DNA of 64,000 nt from Eutrophobius brisbanensis (GTDB lineage: Bacteria; Pseudomonadota; Gammaproteobacteria; Eutrophobiales; Eutrophobiaceae), in the NCBI GenBank assembly GCA_038131795.1, contig JAYPQE010000003.1, positions 1 through 64,000 on the forward strand. The letters are read 5' to 3'. How positions within the stretch are numbered: position 1 is the first letter of the stretch; every line of letters begins with the position of its first letter. The position numbers and the translations under genes are program-made. Below, piece after piece: positions 17,352 to 26,237 of this stretch. The notes beneath the pieces are model-generated. The model searched no databases. It saw only the letters and a program-made list of their open reading frames with translations, and was not told the origin of the DNA.

Positions 17352-18149
17352 TCAGCGGACCTGCATATGTCTTAGAAGATTAACGTCGCAATAATTTTGT
17401 GTATCAAGCACCAGTCTTTCCTGTAATAGCTGTAATTGATGCATAAGAAACATAATGACGATACTGATCACAAGGGCTATAAATGTCGAGTTAAAAGCTA
17501 CTCCCAAACTCGCAGTGACACCTGCAATATCACCTTGAACGGCCTGATGTGCCTGGCCCAGGGCATCACCGATACCGCGGACAGTACCAATAAAGCCAAT
17601 GGAGGGTATGGCCCATATAATATACCTCACCATGGATAATTCAGAATCCAGCCGGTTAGATTCTGTTTCACAGACTTCCCTGACGGCTTCGGAAACATCC
17701 TGAATATTTCTGGTAGAACCAAATCGCTGTAGCGCTGTTAGTAATGTCCTTGGCAACAGATATTCCTGCTCGTCATTGGGCAGGGCCTGTAATGGTCTAA
17801 CGTACTGGCGGATATCTTCCGGCAGGATGCTCGTGCCTGGTGTGACCTCTAAAATCGATTTGCCAAGTAAATTCCGCTCATGAAAAGCAAACTTCGCCTT
17901 CAGTCCAATAATTGCAATCATCCAGAAAGCGAGGATAAAGCAGGCCTCCTGTTCAAAGTCCTTTACCACAATATAGATTGACCGCGGAGCTTCGGCAATT
18001 TCTCCTGCTTGCAGTTGTTCCTGTTGTTGTTGTAATAGTGCATCCGCATTGGGTCTAATTACAGTAACATACACAGCGTGAACGATAATGATGGACACAA
18101 TCAGTGCAAATAACTGGTAAATAAAATCTGATACCGGGTTATGTTTCAT
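17352..18149 (-). CDS. MotA/TolQ/ExbB-family proton channel protein
   Basis: 265 residues with four predicted membrane helices, at about 9-31, 68-84, 175-192 and 218-238. The third helix region WAIPSIGFIGTVRGIG and the stretch ITASLGVAFNSTFIAL-like (GVTASLGVAFNSTF, 210-223) are the MotA/TolQ/ExbB signature that lines the proton path. Between helices 1 and 2 there is a Gln-rich periplasmic insert (38-50) not usual in ExbB. Channel proteins of this superfamily form pentamers around a dimer of single-helix partners; here the only partners nearby are the two VWA proteins. The gap to the next gene is eleven bases. A TonB-like C-terminal domain is encoded by the first gene of the same operon. Confidence 0.9.
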   Translation of the reverse strand: MKHNPVSDFIYQLFALIVSIIIVHAVYVTVIRPNADALLQQQQEQLQAGEIAEAPRSIYIVVKDFEQEACFILAFWMIAIIGLKAKFAFHERNLLGKSILEVTPGTSILPEDIRQYVRPLQALPNDEQEYLLPRTLLTALQRFGSTRNIQDVSEAVREVCETESNRLDSELSMVRYIIWAIPSIGFIGTVRGIGDALGQAHQAVQGDIAGVTASLGVAFNSTFIALVISIVIMFLMHQLQLLQERLVLDTQNYCDVNLLRHMQVR

Positions 18150-18158
18150 TTGTATTTC

Positions 18159-18392
18159 CTATATATCCACAGGGAATGGAACAGATAAATCTTCAGATAT
18201 TGTTTCTGTCGGCATGAAAGATTCTGATGGCGATTTGGTTTCCTGAGTGTTTGTGGTGGTTTGTTGAGGAGCAACTTTTACTTCAGTTTGGGTTTCTGGT
18301 TTTTCCGGTTCATGTTGATCAGCGAAAACAGGACCCTGACCCAGAATAGAAATAGTTAAAATGAATATTCGGCAATGGTTTATTAGAATCAT
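18159..18392 (-). CDS. Small secreted acidic protein
   Basis: 77 residues with a signal peptide cleaved probably after VFA (residue 24). The 53-residue mature part is rich in Glu, Thr, Pro and Gln, without aromatic core, and is expected to be disordered in the periplasm. Its ATG overlaps the stop of the PEGA-SUMF1 gene by four bases and the channel gene follows after nine bases, so it is a regular member of the operon rather than a chance frame. No family recognised. Confidence 0.6.
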   Translation of the reverse strand: MILINHCRIFILTISILGQGPVFADQHEPEKPETQTEVKVAPQQTTTNTQETKSPSESFMPTETISEDLSVPFPVDI

Positions 18393-20455
18393 TGCAGGTA
18401 CCTGGCAATTCTAAATCCCACATCTGTCCTGGGGTCAGATCCATAATCACGGAAAGACAATCTCAATTCTGTGACTGTCCCATGGGCCCAACTGGAGCCT
18501 TTAATGACATGATGCTCACCGGTTTCAGGGCCCAGGGGATCTACCCCTGCATCACCATTTGATGAGGCCGTAATATCATAAACATCGTGTACCCATTCTG
18601 AGACATTTCCACCCATATCATAGAGTCCTTTTGCATTTGGGGTATAGCTACCCACCGGGGCACTGGCTATATGACCATCATTATAGTTGTTAATAATCCT
18701 TCCTATAATAGGGGCGGCAGACAGATCGGCAAAATTGCCACTTTTTTCTTTGGGTGGCAACTCGTCTCCCCATGGATATTTTAGTAGCCGGTTGCCCATA
18801 TCACGGGCCGCCCATTCCCATTCTGCCTCGCTGGGTAACCGGTATCCGGTACTATTAGCATTGTATCCCGTTATTTTACCTTCTGATTCAATGTAAAAAG
18901 GGGGTAATTTGTCCTGCTCACTCAACCAGTTGCAATATAAGGCAGCCTGTTCCCAGGTCAGGTTTACCACCGGCAGGTTTGCGCCATTCAGATCACTTTC
19001 CTGTACGCTTGTGGAATCATGGTTTGCCATGAACTTCTTAAATTCTGAGTTAGTCACTTCTTTTTCTGATAGATAAAACTGCCTTGAAAATTGTGCTGTC
19101 CGTATGCTTTCATTGGCGCGGCGCCCCGGCTCTCGTCTGGACGCCCCCATAGTTATTGAAACTGGCTCGAATAATTTTAGCGTTTGACCCGCAGCTGTAG
19201 TAATGACAGTCTTAATTGCATCCAGTCTTGCCTGTTCAAGACTTTTTAGTTCAACATTGATATGTTGGGCAATGCCCGGGCGAGGCGTTATGTTTGTTTT
19301 AAATTCGACGTAACCTGCTTTACGAATTTCTATAGTGTGGTTGGTGGCAGGGAGTTCCAGAGTCTGGTTTGCCAGGCCACTTGGGTTACCATCAATATAA
19401 ACCTGTGCATCTTCAGGAATGGCACGGATTTGGATGGATGCTGTTTCCGGCTGCAGTGGTATTCTCAGTGTTGAATTATCACTGGAATTCAGTTGCAGGG
19501 AACGTGACGCCTGGACAAATCCAGGTTTAAATGCATTGACTGTTACCTGTATGCCTGGGGTTAAAGCCGCCTCAACCGGAGAACGGCCAATGTAGTCTCC
19601 GTTCACAGTAATATTCGCAGCATCTGGTACTGTGACTATTTGTACCAGGGCATCAGCCGGTTCCAGAGAGATTTGCCCAAGTGCCTGATCTTCATTGGCA
19701 ACTACTCTGAGAGCCTTTCGCCATAATTTATAGCCTGATAGTTTTACCCTGATGTCATGCTCGCCCTGCAAGATTTCAGTGGTTAACGGAGTTTTACCAA
19801 CTATCACATCATCGACAAAAATATCCGCCCCGGAAGGGATGGAGTTAATTGAAATGTTTGCCCACGCGGGAGTCAGCTCTGCGACCAGGGATTGTTCTCT
19901 GTCCAGACCTTCTATCTCTACTTTTGTCTCATAGGTGAAAAAACGATCTGACTCGAGACGTACAGTATATTCACCAGGTAACAGATCCAGGATCCTCACA
20001 GGGGTGGTACCATATGAAATATCATCTATCCATATCTCAGTTTCCGCCTGAGGCATTGTATTGAGTACCAGGTGACCTGGTAATTTCTCCAGTTCAATTA
20101 AAAAATGCTGACTGCTTTCGTCGGTGATTTCAAGTGCCTGGTTATGGTCATGATAGCCCTGGGCCTGAGCCGCTAACTGGTAAGTACCTTGTCTCAACAA
20201 AAATCGATCAGCCAGTTTTATTTTTAATCCGCCGGAGATTGTAAATTCTGCGGTTGATGGCGCAGTCTCAATATAGACAGACCGACCTGTAACAATATAC
20301 CAGGCGAAGCAGGCGGATATTATCAGGCCTGCCATTACTGCCACTACTACTGGTTTAAACTTAAATGCGTTTCGTTTGATTGGCTTTTTTATCGGTGCAA
20401 ATTTCGTCGATTTAATGATTTTTATATCATCAGAATTGGATGGTTGGTTGTCCAT
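18389..20455 (-). CDS. Membrane-anchored PEGA-repeat protein with SUMF1-like domain
   Basis: 688 residues from ATG 20455; an in-frame start at 20536 would overlap the upstream gene by 71 bases and is less likely. A membrane helix spans about 35-55, so the rest is periplasmic. About five PEGA-type beta units follow (near 58-123, 126-195, 197-265, 269-335, 338-405), seen by repeats such as SYGTTPV, VGKTPLTTEIL and IGRSPVEAAL with LPGEY-type turns. Residues 424-686 are a SUMF1/formylglycine-generating-enzyme domain: EVTNSEFKKFM, YRLPSEAEWEWAAR, GNVSEWVHD, DVGFRIAR. The two active-site Cys near the C-terminus are missing (the region reads SSWAHGTVTELRLS), so it is a binding module, not a sulfatase activator. 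Confidence 0.9.
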   Translation of the reverse strand: MDNQPSNSDDIKIIKSTKFAPIKKPIKRNAFKFKPVVVAVMAGLIISACFAWYIVTGRSVYIETAPSTAEFTISGGLKIKLADRFLLRQGTYQLAAQAQGYHDHNQALEITDESSQHFLIELEKLPGHLVLNTMPQAETEIWIDDISYGTTPVRILDLLPGEYTVRLESDRFFTYETKVEIEGLDREQSLVAELTPAWANISINSIPSGADIFVDDVIVGKTPLTTEILQGEHDIRVKLSGYKLWRKALRVVANEDQALGQISLEPADALVQIVTVPDAANITVNGDYIGRSPVEAALTPGIQVTVNAFKPGFVQASRSLQLNSSDNSTLRIPLQPETASIQIRAIPEDAQVYIDGNPSGLANQTLELPATNHTIEIRKAGYVEFKTNITPRPGIAQHINVELKSLEQARLDAIKTVITTAAGQTLKLFEPVSITMGASRREPGRRANESIRTAQFSRQFYLSEKEVTNSEFKKFMANHDSTSVQESDLNGANLPVVNLTWEQAALYCNWLSEQDKLPPFYIESEGKITGYNANSTGYRLPSEAEWEWAARDMGNRLLKYPWGDELPPKEKSGNFADLSAAPIIGRIINNYNDGHIASAPVGSYTPNAKGLYDMGGNVSEWVHDVYDITASSNGDAGVDPLGPETGEHHVIKGSSWAHGTVTELRLSFRDYGSDPRTDVGFRIARYLQ

Positions 20456-20465
20456 TTTAAAACTG

Positions 20466-22028
20466 CTACCTTGTTGAGACCCGTTCAGAAGCAATAACGG
20501 TGACAGGTTGTATTGATTGTTGATCTGTCGGGACACTAAATTCTATACGTACATCCCGGTAACCTTCACGGCTTCCTATGACTGTATAGCTTCCTGGCAG
20601 TAAACTGAGACTGGTTTGTTCAAATTTACCAAGTGCACCAATACGGTTTAACCTAACATTGGTTTCATTATCAGATCTGAATATTACATTCATTGGATTC
20701 ATGGCTTTATTTAACAGCTGATTGATTGAAGCCAGTTGTTGAGCCAACCGTGGTTCCGGTGAAGGAATAGCATTTGCCTGTTGAATAATCAGCCTGGTTT
20801 CTTCGAAAACAGCCTTGTTGCTCAGGCGTTCAGGTTCAGAGATGATTTGGTTGAGTCGGTTGTCCAGTTTTACTCTGCTGTCGGAATAGGCCTTACCTTC
20901 CTGTGCCTGTGCCAGATTGGCATCCAGGGCCAGTGCCTTGTCATATTCTTGCACTGCATTTGTCCAGTTTTCCGCTCTTTCAAATTCAACGGCGCGGGTA
21001 ATGTGCTGGTTAATTTGCACATTGGTAATCACGGTCTGGGTCTGGTCCAGTGCAGATAATACTTCAGGTGCATTCGGTTTGAGCCGTTTGGCTTTCTGAA
21101 AAGACAGGCGGGCAGCCTCAAGATTATCCTGCTCTAAGTTTCTATAACCAGAGGACATTAATTGATTGAAATCCCTGTCATTGATCTTTCTATTTACAGT
21201 CGAAATCTGTTGCTTTGCAACCTCCATATCAGGATCCAGTGTGACAACCTGTTGATATCTTTCCCTGGCCGGTTCCAGCTGATTATTTTGCTGCAGGTCA
21301 TTTCCCTCGGTCATGATTTGCAGAACTTCATCCAGCGTACTGGCACGTCTAAGACCCTTGATGGCTTCTTCGTTATCAGGGTAAATCTGTAACGCGTATT
21401 CAAATGCCTGTCTGGCTTGTATTGACAGGCCGTCTTCAATCGACTGCCTCCCCTGTGCGATTGAATCAGAAAAAATTGTATCCATCTCTGCTAACAGGTT
21501 TTGTAAATCTATTAACGAGGCAGCATAGAGATTGCTTGATTCAACAAAGTTTCGATTGCGGTAGGCCTCATCACCCAATGTCGCCTTGCCTAAGGCATTT
21601 TGATATTGTTCCTGTCCCCAAACTATGACATTTTTGGATTCCAGTTCTTCTTGAATTTTGAGGATATCTGAAAGCAAATCCTGGCTTTTACTCCTTTGTC
21701 TGGCTTCCTGTGCCTCTTGAAAAGGTGAAGATTCAGGTTTTTGAGGGGTGGTATTGCGTGCGGGTACCGTTGTCGCTGTCTGGGCTGCGTTTATACCAGC
21801 GCTATCCTCAAGGTCTGGAGTTGTAATATGGGAGGGTAGAACGAAAAATACACCACCGGCAACAATGATCAATATGATGAGCGGTACGATCCATTTGTGC
21901 ATGGCAGGTTTATTGGTATTTCGACCGCTCGCCGGTGATGGTTCCACATTACCTGTCGTCAGGGTAATTTTGGCAGGGGTTATGTTATTTAAATCCGCGC
22001 TACCTTTATCCTTGTCATTATTTTTCAT
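20466..22028 (-). CDS. Membrane-anchored TPR protein with C-terminal PEGA-like domain
   Basis: 520 residues. A short cytoplasmic tail is followed by a membrane helix at 46-65, a Ser/Thr/Pro/Gln linker, and a long helical part (about 100-440) with TPR-like units, e.g. ARQAFEYALQIYPDNEEA, ARERYQQVVTLDPDME, ARLSFQKAKRLKPNAPE and AVQEYDKALALDANLA. The last 75 residues (about 448-515) look like another PEGA domain (LLPGSYTVIGSREGYRD). It should be a periplasmic scaffold binding other members of the complex. Gene gap to the PEGA-SUMF1 gene is ten bases; the 94-base gap upstream is the largest inside the operon. Confidence 0.85.
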   Translation of the reverse strand: MKNNDKDKGSADLNNITPAKITLTTGNVEPSPASGRNTNKPAMHKWIVPLIILIIVAGGVFFVLPSHITTPDLEDSAGINAAQTATTVPARNTTPQKPESSPFQEAQEARQRSKSQDLLSDILKIQEELESKNVIVWGQEQYQNALGKATLGDEAYRNRNFVESSNLYAASLIDLQNLLAEMDTIFSDSIAQGRQSIEDGLSIQARQAFEYALQIYPDNEEAIKGLRRASTLDEVLQIMTEGNDLQQNNQLEPARERYQQVVTLDPDMEVAKQQISTVNRKINDRDFNQLMSSGYRNLEQDNLEAARLSFQKAKRLKPNAPEVLSALDQTQTVITNVQINQHITRAVEFERAENWTNAVQEYDKALALDANLAQAQEGKAYSDSRVKLDNRLNQIISEPERLSNKAVFEETRLIIQQANAIPSPEPRLAQQLASINQLLNKAMNPMNVIFRSDNETNVRLNRIGALGKFEQTSLSLLPGSYTVIGSREGYRDVRIEFSVPTDQQSIQPVTVIASERVSTR

Positions 22029-22122
22029 GGTAATTGTTCGAGATTATCCCTGGTATTCATGCCAATAATTACAGGAAAACCTGAAGAAATCCAGGAACCT
22101 TGATAACCACTGCGAAAGCCGT

Positions 22123-23319
22123 TTAATTCGTGATTAATTGCTCAGTTTGACCTGTTTCAGTTGCATAAATATCACGAAGTATTGCCTTCCATTGTTCATA
22201 CTGTTCATAGACTGTACCTGTCAGTGTGACGGTGTCATTGTCCAGCTCTATGGTGCGTGGTTCCAGTTCGGCATTTAATGATGTTCCTAGTTCCTCAATG
22301 GCCTGGACATGGATTTTTGATTCTTCCCTTCTATCCAGGCCTTCTTTTACAGCGTAGGCCCCTGCGCCAATACCGACAATCCCTGCAGTGCGGGCCGTGG
22401 TACTTGAACTTCCCTGGGCGAGAATGCCACCTATGACCGCCAGTGCGCCGCCCACCAGTCTGGCATTAGACTCTGCTCTCAATTGTCTTAATGCCATGGT
22501 TTCCTCATAGCTCATCCTGCGCCATTCACGGTAGGGTTGTTCCATATCCTCTTCAAAGGAGACATAGTAATCCTGCATGGTGTCAACGAACATATTATCT
22601 CTTTGCCTGATCCGGTTGATTCTTTCCAGGGTGGGGTCATTTTCTGCCGGTAGTCGTTTGATGACATAATTACCACGGCGATCAGTTTCAATATGATCAC
22701 TGAATGCCTCTGGCGAAAAGTTTCTCGCAAATTTCAGTTCGGTTATCTTCCTGATGGTATAAATTTCGTTGGGTTCCAGTTTCTCCCGGTATCTTATAAG
22801 GTCATTGGCAATATCGTTATAGACACCTTGAAAGGGCTCTTCATTTAAACTACGTATACTGCTGTCGTAGGCATATTTACTGGCAACACCCTTGTAATCC
22901 TTGCTGTACCACTGTTTACCTGAAGAATCTGTTACCGTTATGTTCAATTCCAGAACTTCACCATCTGATTTGAGGATTTCCCCATCTACCCACACGTCCA
23001 TTTCACTTTGCTTACCGGGGATGACACGAACGACTCCCCAGTTACCGGTACCTTGCAGGGTTTCAACTATTTTCACCGGGAAGAACCGTGCTTCGGCATT
23101 TCTAACCTGCAGGAATACGCCTTCTTCTTCTGCGCTTTGGGCAGTGATTCCGGGGTTGAACATGTCTACGCCTATATCAAGCAATTCTGCCTCGGCAAAA
23201 GGTGTATTACTTTGAATGGCCGGGGCATGTTGTGTAGTTTTTACCGTCGTGGATGCACAGCCACCCATTACCATGGCTGCGACTATTACGTAGAATATAT
23301 TCTTGTATGAGTGCATCAT
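22123..23319 (-). CDS. Lipoprotein with glycine-zipper segment
   Basis: 398 residues. Lipobox MGGC with Cys21 followed by Ala-Ser. The N-terminal half contains LLDIGVDMFNPG and VRVIPGKQSEMDVWVDGEIL, a pattern seen in periplasmic lipoproteins that assemble with LPS- or pilus-type machines. Residues 289-322 are Gly/Ala-rich (VGGALAVIGGILAQG) and could insert into a membrane as a glycine zipper. The C-terminal 45 residues include a BON-like phrase, NDTVTLTGTVYEQYEQW. Its start overlaps the stop of the Ser-rich lipoprotein gene by four bases. I do not recognise a specific family. Confidence 0.75.
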   Translation of the reverse strand: MMHSYKNIFYVIVAAMVMGGCASTTVKTTQHAPAIQSNTPFAEAELLDIGVDMFNPGITAQSAEEEGVFLQVRNAEARFFPVKIVETLQGTGNWGVVRVIPGKQSEMDVWVDGEILKSDGEVLELNITVTDSSGKQWYSKDYKGVASKYAYDSSIRSLNEEPFQGVYNDIANDLIRYREKLEPNEIYTIRKITELKFARNFSPEAFSDHIETDRRGNYVIKRLPAENDPTLERINRIRQRDNMFVDTMQDYYVSFEEDMEQPYREWRRMSYEETMALRQLRAESNARLVGGALAVIGGILAQGSSSTTARTAGIVGIGAGAYAVKEGLDRREESKIHVQAIEELGTSLNAELEPRTIELDNDTVTLTGTVYEQYEQWKAILRDIYATETGQTEQLITN

Positions 23320-24725
23320 CGCCTTGCCTGTACTCCTTCTTTATATTTTCGATATTCGTCCCATAATTTTTCTTTTAATTCCGGGTCCTGTTCTGCGATT
23401 GCAGCTTCGCGTAATTGTCTGGCAACGATGTCATCATCGCTACCATCACCGATATCAGGCGGAAGATTTGAATTTTCACCTGACTGATTTTGATAATCTC
23501 CCTGGCGGTTATCTCCTTGCGCATCAGGTAATACGCCATCTGTGCGGTTATTGTTTGGATCAGCTGTGTCGGATGCCGATGCAGTGGTCAACAAGGGGGC
23601 GGATTCAAACGTACTGTCGCCACCAAATCCGCCGCCACTACCAGATGTCGAAGAGACCACGTTGCCAGCACCATCTTCATTGGTACGGGCAATATTTTCC
23701 TGTCTTCGGCCCAGAATAATACCGTCAAAGACCTGCATTTGTTCCTCTAGTTCACGGTCATATTGCTGTACTCGCTCTTCATTGGTCATTACCCCTGATG
23801 AATCACCGACGATAATAATCCGTCTGCCTGACAGGTCAGTTCCTGTCCCCTGAGATGAAGCTGAGCCTCCGGGATATTGGCCTGTGCCACCCGGTATCGA
23901 ACCGGCCACAGACCCTGTCCCGGATTGCTGGCCACTGCCAGTCATACCAGGCATAGACCCATTACCGAAAGTCCCGCTACCTTCGTTGCCCCCGGTTTCC
24001 ATTCCGTCCATGCCACTACCGCCGGCCTGTTGGCCCATGGATCCCGTGTTACCTGTTTGCATACCATATCCATCATTTTGACCCATACTTCCATCCATAC
24101 CAACCTGACTGCTTCCAGTGGCCGATGCTGTCCCGTCCAGGACGCTGGATTGACTACCCTGTTCTCCCGGCATGACCCCGCCTTGTTGATTACCTGTCAT
24201 AATTGACTCATTAAACACCTCCATTGCCCCGGACAGTACCTGTTCATTGGTCATGCCACCATAGCTGGGGCTTTGTCCGGATGTGGAATTCTGGGTTCCC
24301 ATAGTTGTATTGGCAGAAGAGGTTTGATCTGTTTGGCCCCCGGCAGGTTGTAGTGTCCCAGGTTGTGAAGTCGATGTCCCTTGTGTACCAGAAGGTGATG
24401 AGCTTGAACTGGTAGACGCGGAACTCGTACTACTCGCAGGAAAAGACGAACTCGATTGACTGCTGGACGGACTCGAAGACTGGCTGGAAGAGGGATATGA
24501 CGAACTGGATGAACTGGGCATTGATGCACTGCTGGATGAGGATGAAGAAGACCTTGACGATGAACTCGACGAGGACGAACTCGAAGAAGAACTGCTGGAC
24601 GACGAACTCGATGATGAACTACTGGAAGAGGACGAACTCGAAGACTGGCTGGGCGGGGGTTTACAGCCAGTGACAAAGACCGCCAGCAGTCCCATTACCA
24701 GTATAAAATTCCGGGTATTTTCCAT
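23316..24725 (-). CDS. Serine-tract lipoprotein
   Basis: 469 residues. Lipobox VTGC with Cys21, then residues 27 to about 115 are almost all Ser with a few Ala, Pro, Tyr, Gln and Phe, followed by Thr/Gly/Gln/Met-rich low-complexity sequence to about 290. The C-terminal part (about 300-469) is more ordered, with RRIIIVGDSSG, a Glu/Gln helix and a charged tail DPELKEKLWDEYRKYKEG. The Ser tract is written with mixed AGT, AGC, TCG, TCT and TCA codons, so it is kept by selection on the protein, not by slippage of one codon. Such tracts act as flexible tethers and may be glycosylated or span the peptidoglycan layer. Function unknown. Confidence 0.8.
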   Translation of the reverse strand: MENTRNFILVMGLLAVFVTGCKPPPSQSSSSSSSSSSSSSSSSSSSSSSSSSSSSSSRSSSSSSSSASMPSSSSSSYPSSSQSSSPSSSQSSSSFPASSTSSASTSSSSSPSGTQGTSTSQPGTLQPAGGQTDQTSSANTTMGTQNSTSGQSPSYGGMTNEQVLSGAMEVFNESIMTGNQQGGVMPGEQGSQSSVLDGTASATGSSQVGMDGSMGQNDGYGMQTGNTGSMGQQAGGSGMDGMETGGNEGSGTFGNGSMPGMTGSGQQSGTGSVAGSIPGGTGQYPGGSASSQGTGTDLSGRRIIIVGDSSGVMTNEERVQQYDRELEEQMQVFDGIILGRRQENIARTNEDGAGNVVSSTSGSGGGFGGDSTFESAPLLTTASASDTADPNNNRTDGVLPDAQGDNRQGDYQNQSGENSNLPPDIGDGSDDDIVARQLREAAIAEQDPELKEKLWDEYRKYKEGVQARR

Positions 24726-24755
24726 ATATAGCTTCCTGTCATTCCAGTTGTTAGA

Positions 24756-26237
24756 TTACTGAAATCTATACAGCATTTTAACGTTTTCTGTGGTAATTGG
24801 TTGACCGTCATCCAGCCTGGGCCGAAACGGGGTGGAATTAATGGTTGCCCTTGCCATTCGCCTGAACCTGACGCTGTCAGGCGGATTAGATGCCAGTATG
24901 GACAGGTTCCTGACGGCACCATATCGAGAGATATTAAATTCTACCAGGGCAAATTTGGTTTCACCCAGCTCATCAATAATTTCATCCAGCATTTTATCCT
25001 TTTCATCATCTGTCAATTCAACTGCTGAGACGACTTTATGACGCTCAAATTCAAATTCCGGTTCATATTCAAAATTACCCAGTGATCGGGGACGGCTGAA
25101 CAGGGTACGTATTGCTTCGTCACCAAATTCTGTGGCGATAAGGGTTTGATAGGCCTTCTGATAGTTTTCAACGGCAAAACTGCGTTTATAAAACCGTAGA
25201 TACCAGTCTCCCATATGGGTCAACGCATAGGCATAGGAAACCCTCGGAAGATCCGGGTTGTTTTCATAGACTTCAATAATTCTGATAAGCGCATTACGGC
25301 CGCTTTTGTAGGCATTTTGAATCAAGCTAAAAGTGTATTTTTCCTCCTGGACTATCCTCGACAGGTGATCCGGACTGTAGTCCAGTGCACGATATGGATT
25401 TCGAGGTAACTGGCTATTATTGAAATCAGAATCAAAGTTGTTGGGCATCATGGGATACAGTTTGCCACTGATAAAGGTATCAATGTTTGGGACAAACCCA
25501 TAAGGTTCAACCAGCTTAAAATTTGCATTGACTATGCCATACAATGAATTGATTAGTTCAGGTGCATTGGGTCCGTTTGCCTTTTCTATAATATCGGTAC
25601 TCTTGCTGAAATAATTGGCTGCCATGATCAGGTGTTTTAATGATTCCGGCGGGATGGTGACATCAAAGGCATCTATTTGCCAATTTGCCGCACGTATATA
25701 GGCCTCGGCGAGTTCGAGATCATCAATCTCATAATTTCGTCCGTATACCCATACCATGTACCCATAGTTTTTATTTAGAGCGTCATAATCGTTAAGTGCA
25801 GTGTTGGTCTTTATAATTTCGTCGAGAATGGGGAGTTGGTTAATATTATGTAGTCCCTCGTTAACCCGGTTGATATGTAATGCACGGCTAAATACATCCA
25901 GGGCCTGGGTATGATTTCCCAGGTCGTTATAGGCCTGACCAAGACTTAATAATTGCTCTACCAGGGCATTATTGTATGCACCATTTTCCGCCTCCAGTTC
26001 CAGGATTCGCTCTAAGTACAGGGTAGCGGTACGTTGAATTTCCATTTCTTCCGGTGTGAGTTCTTCGGGGTCCTGGAGTTCCGGTATCTCCGAAAGCAAT
26101 CCTTCTGGCCCGGTATTCTTTGTGGGCTGGGTAACTAATGCAGGGGCATCTGGATTAATCTCTCCCGCCACTATCAGATGCGAATGAGTAATTAATAAAA
26201 TAGTTATAACTAATTGGATTATATATAGTTTAATCAT
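24756..26237 (-). CDS. Secreted TPR protein with TonB-like C-terminal domain
   Basis: 493 residues, first gene of the operon. Signal peptide with hydrophobic core IIQLVITILLITHSHLIVA, cleaved near residue 24. The middle is helical with TPR-like units (ALVEQLLSLGQAYNDLGNHTQALDVFSRAL, split here as two adjacent helices, about 70-100; and VSYAYALTHMGDWYLRF near 330). The last 75 residues (about 415-493) fit a TonB C-terminal domain: FALVEFNISRYGAVRNL, then RATINSTPFRPRLDDGQP and VKMLYRF. Normal TonB has an N-terminal membrane helix and Pro-rich spacer; here a cleaved signal and TPRs replace them. With the ExbB-like channel in the same operon, a link to energised transport is suggested. Confidence 0.8.
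   Translation of the reverse strand: MIKLYIIQLVITILLITHSHLIVAGEINPDAPALVTQPTKNTGPEGLLSEIPELQDPEELTPEEMEIQRTATLYLERILELEAENGAYNNALVEQLLSLGQAYNDLGNHTQALDVFSRALHINRVNEGLHNINQLPILDEIIKTNTALNDYDALNKNYGYMVWVYGRNYEIDDLELAEAYIRAANWQIDAFDVTIPPESLKHLIMAANYFSKSTDIIEKANGPNAPELINSLYGIVNANFKLVEPYGFVPNIDTFISGKLYPMMPNNFDSDFNNSQLPRNPYRALDYSPDHLSRIVQEEKYTFSLIQNAYKSGRNALIRIIEVYENNPDLPRVSYAYALTHMGDWYLRFYKRSFAVENYQKAYQTLIATEFGDEAIRTLFSRPRSLGNFEYEPEFEFERHKVVSAVELTDDEKDKMLDEIIDELGETKFALVEFNISRYGAVRNLSILASNPPDSVRFRRMARATINSTPFRPRLDDGQPITTENVKMLYRFQ

Noticed and set aside
18389..20455. Active formylglycine-generating enzyme
   Set aside because: The two catalytic cysteines near the C-terminus are missing and no sulfatase gene is in the window.
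22029..22122. Small minus-strand gene between the glycine-zipper lipoprotein and the TPR-PEGA gene
   Set aside because: A 37-codon frame overlaps the next ATG as in coupled genes, but has no usual start codon or ribosome binding site.
24450..24650. DNA tandem repeat or CRISPR-like array
   Set aside because: The periodic look comes from mixed Ser codons in an open frame; there are no equal repeats and spacers.
12622..26237. Zorya-type anti-phage system
   Set aside because: A MotA-like channel and single-helix partners are present, but there is no ZorC/ZorD helicase or ZorE nuclease, and the partners carry VWA instead of OmpA-like domains.
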